Part shown: positions 11,850-24,446 of the stretch, piece after piece | Numbering within the stretch: the stretch's first letter is position 1 | Layout of the letters: each line of letters starts with the position of its first letter | Assembly (NCBI GenBank): GCA_013397435.1 | Contig: VZRG01000274.1 | Coordinates: forward strand, 158,380-222,379 | DNA from: Erythrocercus mccallii | Taxonomy: Eukaryota; Chordata; Aves; Passeriformes; Dicruridae | DNA length: 64,000 nt | Reading direction: 5' to 3' | Program-made: the position numbers and the translations under genes | Notes under the pieces: generated by a model | Told to the model about the DNA's origin: nothing | Database searches by the model: none | What the model saw: only the letters and a program-made list of their open reading frames with translations

Positions 11850-14800
11850 GTATATTTCTATTCTTTTTCCTTATAGATAAATAGGACTTCATTTTAAAAA
11901 GAAGTTATTGGATAAAACACTACTGACTCTATATGTTACTAATCCAGCATTTTGAATGTCATTACTTAGCATTTCAGGTTGGTGTGCTGAAATATTTATG
12001 AAAAATTGAGATCTTAATTGGTAACATGCAGCAAATATATATGGTGATTTTACAGTGATGCTAAATGACAGAGTAAGTTATTTTGGTACAGAAATTATGT
12101 GTTAGTTTTTTAGTACCTGACTTAGAAAGAAGATTTTGCTCTAACGTTTTCGAATATGTGCAAGGTGACAAACTTGTTGAAAAATCTTCACAGTCTAACC
12201 AATTGGGGTTTATTTATAAAGGACGTTATTGCTCATTAGCATTGTGTGTAGGACAGTACTGTTTCACAGTGGGTTTTTTTTAAATAAAGTATTTCTTTTG
12301 TATATTATTTATATTTGAAGCAATATTTGCAATTATCTTCAAGTTGAAAATGTAATAAGGATTTGCAGGATAAGGGAGGAAATAAGTTGTGCTAGACAGA
12401 GTTTTGTGGCATGTTGATGGTATTGGTGTAAAGATATTTTCTTTTAAATATGGTTGAAATACTTCAGCTTTACTGTTCTAAAAGTCATTATTGTGTATAT
12501 TTATAAATCTTTCCCTGGTACTAGACGCCTCCTCACTGGAGGATTTTTTTCCCAAAAAAATACTTAAACACAGTGCTTCATCTTCAATGCCATTTTTCTA
12601 TGTATGAAAACCCTAAGCAAGATAGTGAGACAAATTAAAGTTTTAATAACAGATTTTTTAAAGCATAAATTTAAAAGTCTTCTCAGTGTCCACAAGAGAC
12701 CATCAGAGGGATAGTGGAGAACATGGTGCGAGCGTGTGAACATGCAACAAAAAGGGCATATCTGCCGATATCAGAGATTAGTCTGTTGACCATTAGTATT
12801 TCAGCTGAATGTGAAAATAACTAGCATTACCTTTGGAAGTACCTTAAAAGCAGGTTCAATAGAAAACAACAGAGAAAGGGAAAACAGATCTTGATAATAA
12901 CATCACCAAAGTGCGGAATTATGCTCTGTAGCAACATTCTTGATTGATACGAAAGGGACCTGCTCTTATTTGACAAACCCAGAAAGCAGAGAATTGGAAA
13001 ACTTGAATCAAGGTCATGGGAAACTTGGAAGGCTGTCAGTTATTGGATGAAGATACAATACTCTAGAAGAGTTGTAGAAGATAAATTGTGAAACACTGAA
13101 TATAAAACTTAGAAAGAAAATCGAGTATATACAATATCTAGGCAAATAATGAGAATGGCAGGAAAGATTGTGATGCAAACAGTGCTGAAATGCACATGAG
13201 TTTAAAGGAAATGGAGCAGCTCAGGCTGGGAGAAGACAATTAGATGTACTGGAATACTTCCTGAGTGTAAAGGATGTTTTAAGGCATCCATTATGGTATC
13301 AGAGAAGAATACCTCCAAGAAGTGAATTTTAAACAGATAACTTGAGCATAAAGATACTAAGTTGAGAAGCAGTGAAACTTGCATTGACAGGTAGAATGAA
13401 GGCATTGATCCAGTTGTTGTTGTAATAAAATTGCCATTGCAGTTTCTGTCCTTTTTTTTGTGCTATGAAGTGTCTATCCACATTTTAGTGTAAAATGTTT
13501 GAGAATAGTGTGTACCATTTGCATCTGACATTTCCAAAGGAAACTTCTCTTATGCTTATATCAAGAAACGGAGTCGTTGCTAACTTCATTTTAATTTTAA
13601 CATGTACCAATTAATAATTCAACTTCAAAAATGGAACAACATCTCTCACTGAGCTGTTAGTCAAGTATCTTTAATAGTGCAAAAGCTAGACTGGAATGAT
13701 ACATGGATCAATAAAACAGTTTGGAAATAGTTTTGAGATTTTTCCAAATCTGCTGTTGTAGCTGTTTGTATTGGAAACAACTACAAAAATGATTGATTCT
13801 TAAATATAATTAATTTTTATTCATATAAAGGAAACTAGAACTCTACATAGTAAGATTCGTTACACTCTAAACCCAAAATTTAGGTTAATTATGGAAATTA
13901 GGCAGATTTCTGTGGGGTTTTTTTAAAGAATAAATTCTGTTAGTTTTAATTTTGGTACTGCTTGACCAAGCTGACAGTACCACATCTTCTGAAATGAGTT
14001 CTGAATTACTGTAGTTTCTAATATAATGACAGTTGGGTTAATGAACTCATGTTGACAGATTAGGTTGCATTTAGGTTAGACAGTTAACTTTCATTAGTCT
14101 GTGGAACTGTTTATATGAAAGGACACAGGTGTAGCTGCACAAACTGTGAGCCAATTTTGTATTATTTAATCAGTCTGAGCAGAGGTCTCTCAAGAGAGAA
14201 CCAGATTCTCAGTCAATTCACCACACCTTTGTGTCTCCCTTCCTCTTGAAAGAGAAATTATCTGGAGAACAAGCAGAAGTTCACAATAGAGATGATACGA
14301 CACTCAAGTTATAGTTTAGGATTTTTTAAACCTGACCCATTGGTTGAACTTAAAGCAGAAATGAAATTCAAGAGAAAATCTGTATCACCTGTTAGATGTG
14401 ATAGAAACACAAATCTAGATACTTTGAAAGAAATGAAATTGAGAAGTTTTAGACCTTTTCCGTTCAGCTTTTTTATTGCTTATCTAAAAATTGGGAGTCA
14501 AACTAGAAAAGTTTCTATGTTCTTTTTTCACGTCACAGATGTAAGATGAATTCTATTCAGAATCTGACTGAAAGCTTTGAACATAGCTTGGTCTTGTTTG
14601 CTGTTATGTGTGTATTTCATTAAATCCTGTACTTTGTGCTAACTAAATCTGTGAGTGTCTTAAATTGGTCTGTACTGACAGGAAAGAAATGGCACTTTCT
14701 CATTTAACAGAACAGCTCCCTAGATGCAGTCAACCATGTCTGTTCACCTCAGTGCAGAAGAACACCTTTTTATTACTCTGAGTTCTGCAGGGACAGCTTA

Positions 14801-17800
14801 GCAAGGTTTTTTATGGCTCATACATCAATGGTATTGTTAAGCAATTTTCAATTGCAGTGGTGCACTGCAACCTCATCTTCAAATTAAGCTTCACATTAAA
14901 AATGTACAAAGTGAACCCTGTCAGTGGATTTGCACAGTTATAATTTAAGATGTTGTTTAGATACTGAGATTTTTCAATAATAAAGAAACAGGAAAAGGCA
15001 AGTTTGGTCTTGCATATTCCCAGACTGATTTTGCAGAGTTACATTTTAGGGAAAAATGCTACTTTATATACTGGAAAAGCTTAGTATAAAGTGATTCATA
15101 TACTTCCCACAGTATGTTTGTTCCTCCACAGTGGTGGCATCCACTGAGCAGGTTGTAGCTTACACTGCCACTGGGTAAACAAAAAATCTCCATGCATATA
15201 ATTGCTTTGTGCGCAAGTAGTAGGTACCACACTTTTCATTTTTCACTGGTCTACATTGTTGTTGTAACTATGAGAATAAAAGCTATTGAGTAGTTAGTGC
15301 GACCAAAGGTAACTTGGAGAGCATGAACAGCAAGTTATGCAGATTGCATTTTATAATGGGGTCTATGAACATGTTGTAAATTATTTTAGGGTTTAGATGA
15401 ATGTTGCTGTTTCTTTTTCTTTCCTCCACAGTGTCTGATTTTATAACTTTTTTTCAGCTTAAATGAAAAATTGAAGTTCTAGCTGTAAGTCTGTTAGTCA
15501 GAGCTGACAGGCATGACTACTGTTTTCTAAGGATATACAGATCAGCAACACATGGTTCAAACAGTAATTAGTGGGTGCCCTGTCAGTGACTTGCTGTAAG
15601 ATATAAACTCAAATACAGCAATTTACATTTTCTATCTTCTTCAAGCATGGCTAAGGCATATTACAGTCTGGAATGTAATTTCTAGAGAGTCCTAGGAGAT
15701 AGCTTGACGTCATTATTAGCTAAAGAGACTTTACTATATGTGGGGAAAACCATAGGAAAATGTCACATTTGACACTTTATTTAAACTAAATGCAATTTAA
15801 TGTAGTTAAAAAGAAGCATTTCATCTTCTCTTTGAATAAAAATGGTAAGTCATCTCTGTACTAAACTCCTTCTACCATTTGTTTGTGTTCTAAATGTTTA
15901 GTCCTGTGCTTCTGCTTTTTTGAAAGAATAAATAAAAAGCAAGTTTCCCATAAGTAATTTTAAAATACTAATCACACTTTTAGAAAGCCTAAATGCGTGA
16001 TTCAGTGTGTTGTTAATTGGTGGATTATGCCTGATCTTGAGACTTCAGTTCATAACTATAAGTCATAGTAAAATTACTACTAATAAATAATTTAATAATA
16101 AAATAATTTTCATAGAGCCCTGTTGATTAATTCACATAAGTGCAAACAGAAATGACGCAAAGGATCATATATCTCAACACAAACACAGATAATGTGTTCC
16201 TAGGTTTTTTTGAGAACAGTGTTGCATTCAAATTCATTTACAGTTGACGGTAAGGGTGAGCAAAGTCTTGAATCAGGAGATGTGAATTACGGGCATTTTT
16301 TGCTGTTCATCTCTTTAAATTGGTTTAACAGGTTAGTATGAAGGCTGTTGAAGTAATAATTGTCTGATTGTAGGTGGTAGGGGAAGAGGGAGATCTGTTG
16401 TGGGTTTATGGATGTCCATTCTATTAACAACTTCAGCATTCTTCAGTTGAAGATGGTTTAAAATACTGTTTTGGTGAGTTGAAAACAATTGTAATAACTT
16501 GACTTGGAAAAAACCTTGGGAGTTAAATTTGTCAAGTGGATAGGAAAACTGTTCATGCATACCCAGAATCCAAAGCAGCCCAAACATAAAGAACTGAAAG
16601 GTCATTCTTCTTCTTGCAGTATGATGGTTTGTTGACATATTTTGACACACTGGTACAATGCTGAAAGGTTTTGACCTTACTGCAACACTGAGGGACTTAG
16701 GGTTTGTTTAGCTATCTAATGCTTGTAGATTTTCACACATGCTGGGTTTTGCTATGCTCCTTTTTTCTCTCCCTTCTGGCTTCACTTGAATTACTAAATG
16801 ATTCTTAAACAAAAATGGATGTAGCTAGAATAGAGAATTTAGGGTGATTTTTACTGCTTTGGACTTTCTATAGTAAGTTTCTTCAAAACTAATTAATTTT
16901 TTTAAGTGAATTACTGTGCCAACTTGCTAACCTTAGTAGCGCTGAGTAAGATATGTTTGTTTATAGAAGAGAACCAAAAGCAGTGAAAAATACCATTTTC
17001 TACTACTTTTCTAGTGGAAAATGCAGCAGTCTACTTTGTAAAAATGACAGAATTCTGTGTTCTTCTGCAAGAATAATAGATACAAATGTACATTCAAATA
17101 TACATACATACGTACCCAAACACACATAGAGGCGTATCTCTGCACTTCATAAATGTCCTAGATACATTCAGCCTATTTCCAATAGCATTTCATATTAATT
17201 ATTTTTCTCTTTATTTAATGACGCAGGAACAGTATAAAAATCAACATATAGCTTATGAAAAATATATTTTTTACTCCAGCTCAAAAGTGATACTTCTAGA
17301 TTTTACCTATCATGCTCTCTTCAACAATATGATTGAAAAACAGAGCATGAAGACATTTTCACTGAGACCATGGCTTATGCATAGCATAAGTTAATTGTTC
17401 TACTGAGCATTGTAGATTAATTTTGTATCAAAACTAATTTTTGTCAAAGCTAAGAAAGAACAGACCATATTTTATTCATATTATCATTTATATTTTGTAT
17501 TGATTTGTATTGATTGATATTAAGAGTATATTTTCATGCATTGTTCTCCTTAGGTATTGTATTTCATAGGACATGAAACTGAGATTTTCATTATAATTTA
17601 ATTCTCTTATGTAAGCCTCTCTTGCTGCTAGATTGTTACATCCTGAACATAAAAAATAGTAAATGAAGCAGTGTATGTTTTTGTTTACATTATTTTTCCC
17701 TTATAATTTTCTGTACCTTCTTAAATATTCTCTTGCCACAGGAGATTCGTGTACTGTAGAAAGAGCATTTTCAGCTTTCTTCCATATTTCTGCAAGGCTT

Positions 17801-20800
17801 CAGGTCCAGTTCTCCTGGTGTTTCTCATTCAGATTAGACAAGCATCTAAGTTTATGTACAATAAGAGCTGACAGCATAGATCCTGCTATTCTTGCCAAAG
17901 GCCTGGTTGCAGACACTCCACTATGTCAAAGAATGTCAACCCCCCACAGACCGTACCTTTCAGAATTCCTTGTAATTTTTAATTGACATTTACATCGTCA
18001 CATTTTCAATGTATCTTTTAGTGTTGGTTCTTTATCTACCTACTAATAGTTCAAACCAAACCAAAGCAAAAAGAATGCCTTCCTGTAAGGTATGATATCA
18101 TATATTTTTTATTTAACAAGGTCAAGTTGCTGGGCTGAAACTCAAGAATTATCAGCTCCCTCTTCCTTTTTGTAACTCTAGAGGTACTAGTCTAATCCAT
18201 TTCAAATGACAATTGGAAGAGAGTAGTAGGCATATAAAGTGAAATTTACCTCTTAGTATTAATGAACAAAACATAAGTAAATTATTGCTACTGTGCGTCA
18301 TGTACAGAAGGGATGCAGAGATTTCAAGGAAATTTTAAGAAGACTAATAGGGACTTTCCTCCGAGTCATGTACTTGAACATTGGAAGTGAAAATATTTGT
18401 ACCTGTATTCATGCAAGATATGTTAAGAGCATAATATTGTGAATGAAGTAAAACTGGCAAGTATGTAATATATAGCTACATGTTGCAGTTGTCCTTCTTT
18501 GCGTTCAGAAATCTCAGTTTTTTTATTTGGGTTACAATGCTAAAAGCCTAATAAATTAGTTTGAACATAATTATCCATCTACTAAAAGTTAGAATGAAGG
18601 GCTACAGTTGATCATAAATGTCACAAAGCAAAAAAAGTAGGAGCATTTTGTCACAAATAATGCTTTTTCTTCTAATTAGTTAATTTACATTTTGCAAATT
18701 ACGGGCAAGATTCAGACAGAAGATAATCTAGTAGCATATCATAGCTTTACTGACCTATATTTGTATATGCCAAATTTAAGTTAATTAGAAATGTAGATGC
18801 TGTTTGTTTTATCTGTCAAAAAGCTCATGTTAAAAAAAAATCTAGACACTCTTTTTCCCCCAACATTTATCATCTAAATAATAGTCTTGCCAAGATGGCA
18901 GCCTCATAATAAACTCTTTTCAGTGGAGTGATGGGTAATGAAGCTTGCTTGTGAAGGCAGCGAAAAATGTTGTCTAGCCAAATGTGTGGATATGATGGCT
19001 AGAGAATCAGTGGACTTTCTCAGTCATCAATCTTTTTAGTAGCCTCTTACACATCTGAATATTTTGATAGATGATCTAATAATTGAGTTATCTATCTTTC
19101 TAACTATCAGAGTTGCATAAAAATTATTCTCACATGCTATTGAATATTATATATATTGAGCATCCAGTAAATTTTTCACAAAAGGTCCAAGAGGTGGAGG
19201 AATTTTGTTTCTCTTAAACAGCCTTTAATATATTAAATGATAAATTACTATGTATAGAAGGCAAAACTACATGTACTAATACAAGGAAAAAATAAATGTC
19301 AGTAGCTGATTACAGATAGGACTCAGTAAATAAAGCATTTGAAAACATGGGACTGATGAGGTTAATGCACAATCTAAGAGTAATTTGAAGTACAAAATGA
19401 GTAGATTCAGTAGTCCCTGGGCAGTTAATGGACAGGAATCACATTTCCACTCAGTTACACAAATTCCTTGTGCCTGAATCTTGGCTTAGGCAAAAATAAA
19501 TACAGCGTCACTATGGTGTACCACGTTTCTGTTCAGCCTCTATGAGAGCTCTGAGAGAGTTTCTTTCGATTAAAAATAAGACTGAAATGTATATATTGAA
19601 ACTTCCTACATTTTGTTTATTCTGAGTGATTGTACAATATGGATTCCTGTTTCCAGAGCATAAGAATATGCTTCCCTAGAACACTAATCTTGCATTAAAG
19701 CAGGCACTGAGGATATTTGGATAAGTTGCATTAAGCACATCATCAGATGTGTCTTACTAAAGCTTCTGAGTGAGAGAGCAAAGTGCTTGTTGGTGTTGGT
19801 GTATTTTTTTAAACACTACGTTAATATCATTCTTAACTTCAAATTCATTTCTGTTCGGGTAAAACTTATTTCAACAATAAGAAATATATTGTTGCATTAA
19901 GAATATTTTTGATTTAAATATATTTTTTCTGCCGCAGTACCACCAGTTTACGTTCAATTACATACTTTTGTAGAGACTGTAAAATGTTTCTTCTTGTAAA
20001 TTCTTGAAAACTGTGTGAGGGGGACTCATTTCTTAAATTATTTTCATTTTTTTTAGTACTTTGTTTGTTTCATAACTACAGCAAGGTATAAAAAAGTATG
20101 TTTGATGAATAGTTCTCCAGTTAGCAAAGAGGCTTTTCTTTCTCTGTTCAGAACTAGAGTGACTGGGGTACTTTCTTGAGAATATCAAAAAGTTGTTCAC
20201 TCATTTCAGAATTTTAATGGGAAAGTATCAGAGAGATTTTCTTTATAGTTATTACCTGCTTAAAGGAGAATAAGAAAGATGGATTTCAAGGACTTGCATG
20301 TTATCATCATTTGACAACACTTGGTGAAGTCGTCATTGAACTTCATAGGACTTTGCCACTGCATATGGATCCGAAAACTTTCGGCTGCCTCACTGGCAGT
20401 AGTTGTGACTCTCATGCTCAGTAAGCAAAATTCTTGATGTTTTTTAGTTCTTCCTAAACATGCAAAAATAATTGGATAAAATTTGAGTACACATAAAACA
20501 AGACACTGAAGTAAGTGACTTGAGTATCAAAAATGTAAAAGCTTACAATAAAGTTTGGCCCTGAAGTTTCACATTTATCTTGCAATGTTGCATCCCATTT
20601 GAATAGTCTACATTTTTGTCTTTAGTAATATTTAGATTGATTTTATGCAGTTTTAAATTACATGAGGATGATGTTACGGAAGTATAATTTAAACCTAGAA
20701 CTAAGGCAGTAGAAAGCGAGTTATTAAAAAAAAATTCTCTTTTATTACTTGCTGAATTTTAATAGAAGAAAACTAAAATTGCTTCTGAATGTGTAAATTC

Positions 20801-23800
20801 ATAAGCAATTTATCAACTTCAGTGTTATGTGGATTCTTCTGACCTTAAGTAAATTGGCAGTTATTCTAGTTAGCATTTGTAGCATTTCTGCTAGAGCACT
20901 CCTAAGCATGCACAGTGTGTTACTTACGCTTACGTATATATTTGTGCGTATACTTTATGAATGTTTAGATCTTTATTTGGGAAAGAGGTCCTCCTAATCA
21001 AAATAGTAAGCATCTGTGTTCCTTCATTTGATTACCATGCTCTCATCCATCACTGGTCTTTGATACGATCGGGAAATCGTATCCTTTTATTTAAATGATA
21101 AATGTGCCTTTGTCATGAATACTTACAGACATTCCAAGATTTACATCTGAATTGTCAAAGTGTAACTTAACGGCTTCTCTGATATGTGACATTATTAGTG
21201 AAATAAAGAACTTCCAATTTTTTGTGGAGAGGCCTTAAATATTAACATGGCAAGGCTAAATTAGTTGTGATGCTGCAAAAATTTTTCCTTCATCCCCTGT
21301 TTTTCTAAGATGTGTTGTTTATCAACAAGAGACAATCAGCTGCATGAGAATCTCTGCAGACAGTCCTATTTACATGTTCCAAACCTGTCTCTTCATGTTT
21401 CATTATTCAGGTCTGATGTCTAGTTAGCTCTTATCAAAACTAATACCATCTGAAGTACCAGGCTTCCGGTAGTCACACAACCAACATAAAAATTTCAGTC
21501 TGACTAATATTATTAAAGACAGTATCTCTTTAAACCTGGGCTTTGTTTCAGTGTCTTGATAAGTTATATCTTGGAAATTCATTTCAGTGAATGAGTCATT
21601 GCTGTTTCAATAGGTAAAATACATCTGCAATTATATTCTGCAAGTTTTTAAATTTAAAAAATAGCAAAAATAAAAGTGTTTAGATTAAAGCTTTGATACC
21701 ATTCTTCCTATGTCTTGATGCCACTAAAGCAGAAAGAGCTACTGGTATGGCTGTCTTCTTATTGTTGGAATAGTACAGTAAGTTAAAATAAGACAAACAC
21801 CTGGATGAGATTTTATAAACTATTTTATCATCTATTTGTAGCCAAATTTGAAAGTGTCAGGCAAATAGGTAATTGAATTTCTAGAGAAAGCTAGTGTTCC
21901 TTGAAATCTTTACATTTACTTACACGGGATAAAACACTTTTTCCTCTCTTTTTTTTGCTCTTTCATTTATTGTATTCTGAGTATATCATGGTTGAATTAA
22001 TTTCATGTTCAAAGTGCTGAAATGCTGAAATTGAATCTTTGAAATTTATAGTTTCAAGATATTGCTATTTATAATCTATAAAATTCACAAAATAGTTGAG
22101 AGAGAAATTTAGTGAGGGATCCCACAAAACTATTTAAGGTCCCATGATCATGATCAGTTTATAATTGCAATATTCTGTAATGTCATATATACAATACACT
22201 GCAATAATTAGAAATTTTTTAACTTTTTTGTGTTGTTTAGTTTAGAAACTTGTATAGCAACATTTCATGTGTAGTCAATTTTTTTTATTCCAAGCTTGTT
22301 TATATGATAAAGTCATGTAAAATTGATCATATTACTTTTATATTTTATTTGGAAAACATTGTTTATTTTAAATTAATAAAAATTACACATATTTCAGTCT
22401 TTCTGTGGAAGACTACTTTTGAAAGTATATTCTCATTTACTTGTTTCAAAAGGAGAAATATCTTAGATCCTTTTCAACACAGCCCAACAAAGTGAAATGG
22501 TATTTTCTGGCATATGAAGGATGCCTGTGAGTTTTTGAGACACTGAAGCTGTAACCAAACTTGAAGAAGACAATGATGGCAATGAGCTTCTGTCCAGAGT
22601 TAATCAGCTGCAGAATTTGTAAACTGCATATGTGTCAAAGTTGAAAATGTTAGCACTCTGATAGAAGCTTGAAAAGGTTAGAGCTGATAAAAGCCATCAG
22701 CAGTTAAAGAACGTGATTTATGAGAATGTAATGACACAAAATGCCTCATTTTTCACTCATACACAGATAGGTTAAGGTTTCTGTGTCATACTTTAAAAAC
22801 TTGACCACTTAGAATTGTCAAAATAGATACTTAATTGCCCATCATACATTTCAGCTCAAGTTTCCTTTGCTCGAGTTTTGGTGATTTTACTGTTTTGCTT
22901 CTCATATGGTTCTTTTTAAAGTCATTTATATTTCATATTTGTTTCCAATGGTATGCTCAGTACTCTGTTAGAACTTTTATTAGGTAAAGCTGATGATTTG
23001 AATGCTGTCCAAATATTTCGTTGATTTACAATTTCATTCAGCCTAACTGTAAGGAAAATAACTGAAGGTTTCATTTTCTGTTCTATACCACTAATTCTCA
23101 TCAAGAGTTTAGAGCTTTCTAATTCAATCCTTACATTTCCTCTCCAAACTGAAATACGAGATTTAAAAGTGAATGCATCAACTGGTTTCCAGTTCCAGTC
23201 ACTTAAGTTACTGTTTATCTCCATGCAAATTAAATTTAATCCAAAACTACCAGTACTGTTAAATGATCCTAAAACAAAATAAAAATGTTAAGAAAAATGC
23301 TTGATGTGAGGATAGCAGCAAGCAAATCCCATAGATTTCAGATTGTCTGGTTTTATTTTAACTGTCCACAATTCATCAGTGCTGTAAAAAAAGTAAATGC
23401 GAACATGGATAAATACTTTTTAAGGTGTTATCTATAAGACAGTATTTGTAAAATAAGGTAGCTACTCTATGTATTAATAGTAAAATACAGGTTCAACTGC
23501 CAAAAAAAAATTGATAATAAAGTTTCTAAAGATCTATTTTTCTTTACCTACTTCTTTTTAAACTATTTCATCCTCCTATTTCCAGATCTTACACAGAAAA
23601 TTCTGAACAGAATAATTTTAATTTTTAATATCAAAAAACTTACCTTTTTGTTAGCTTTCACAATTTATGGCCCCAGTTGTATAGCATTCTGTTTGTTCAG
23701 CGATGACCTTCCAGGTTCGATTTAAAAAGAAGTCAGAAGCATTTGTCATGTCTGCTCGATCTTGTCCAGAGGTACCTATTGTAATTATAAAGGACTAATA

Positions 23801-24405
23801 AGGTTGTTTATAATATAACAGTCTGACAACCCTAAAAAATCTTCTGGAGAGCAACCTCTTTTTTTTTTTTATTTTGTCTTTCTTAAGAGAAAAAAACCCT
23901 GCCTTATCTTCTTGCTCTGTGTTGCACTGCATGTTTTTAAATTAAGATGAGAAAGCATAAAAAACTTACGCCTTGAAAAACTTCACTTAGTTTTAAAAGA
24001 TAAGCTGTATAATTTTCTTATTTGTGATGTCTTTTGGAAATACTCAGTACTAATGTGTCTATACTAGAGTTGCACCCTGTATTTAATTGGTGTATATAGA
24101 AGTGATGATGATGTGCTTAGAAGCACTGAATTCCTTTCACCATGTAACAAAAGAAACCCACTTATTACTGTGTTGCAAAAATATGTGATACATTAATATA
24201 GTGCTCTCTGTTTCTTAGGAAAAAATCTGAATTAAGACAATCCTATTTATTCTATTATAAACATTATTAGCGTACTGCTGTAAGTGGGTGTTATTATAGT
24301 GGTATTTTTCATTGTGTGTCAGGTTTTTGCAATTGACTTATGATCATTTTTCCCTTCCTATGCCTTTGTCTTGCTTCCTCTTTCCTTTTTCCTCCCCCAT
24401 TTCAG
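11850..24405 (+). other. CDIN1 last intron, proximal featureless part
   Basis: This begins at the gtatat donor after the nuclease exon. It is AT-rich, largely unique sequence with many short chance ORFs and no CR1 that I can recognise. I searched it by eye for the final CDIN1 exon (a TGGTAYGG core for WYG in the right frame, then an ELDC-like stretch) and did not find it. A small perfect inverted repeat lies at 21062-21083. On the minus strand there is a pair of splice-bounded open stretches at 22922-23775, described in the findings. Confidence 0.6.
21062..21083. repeat. Small inverted repeat (8-bp arms, 6-base loop)
   Basis: Arms gatacgat (21062-21069) and atcgtatc (21076-21083) flank the loop cgggaa. 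The CpG-containing arms stand out in AT-rich intron. Too short to call an RNA gene. Confidence 0.6.
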
Positions 24406-24446
24406 CATCATCCAGCAATGCCGGATTTTATAGACATCTATATAAG

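Noticed and set aside
16333..16650. 105-codon minus-strand frame
   Set aside because: Low-information composition, no splice context and no family.
17663..17986. 107-codon plus-strand frame preceded by a cttgccacag acceptor-like site
   Set aside because: The frame starts upstream of the acceptor and has no matching donor. No family recognised.
20556..20570. tttggccctg as a possible start of the last CDIN1 exon (FGP)
   Set aside because: The continuation reads EVSHLS rather than GLVIYWYG, and no acceptor precedes it.
21735..21750. actggtatgg (YWYG-like) as part of the last CDIN1 exon
   Set aside because: Neither the preceding GLVI nor the following FIQELDC can be read in any frame. The same was concluded for attggtatgg near 60062.
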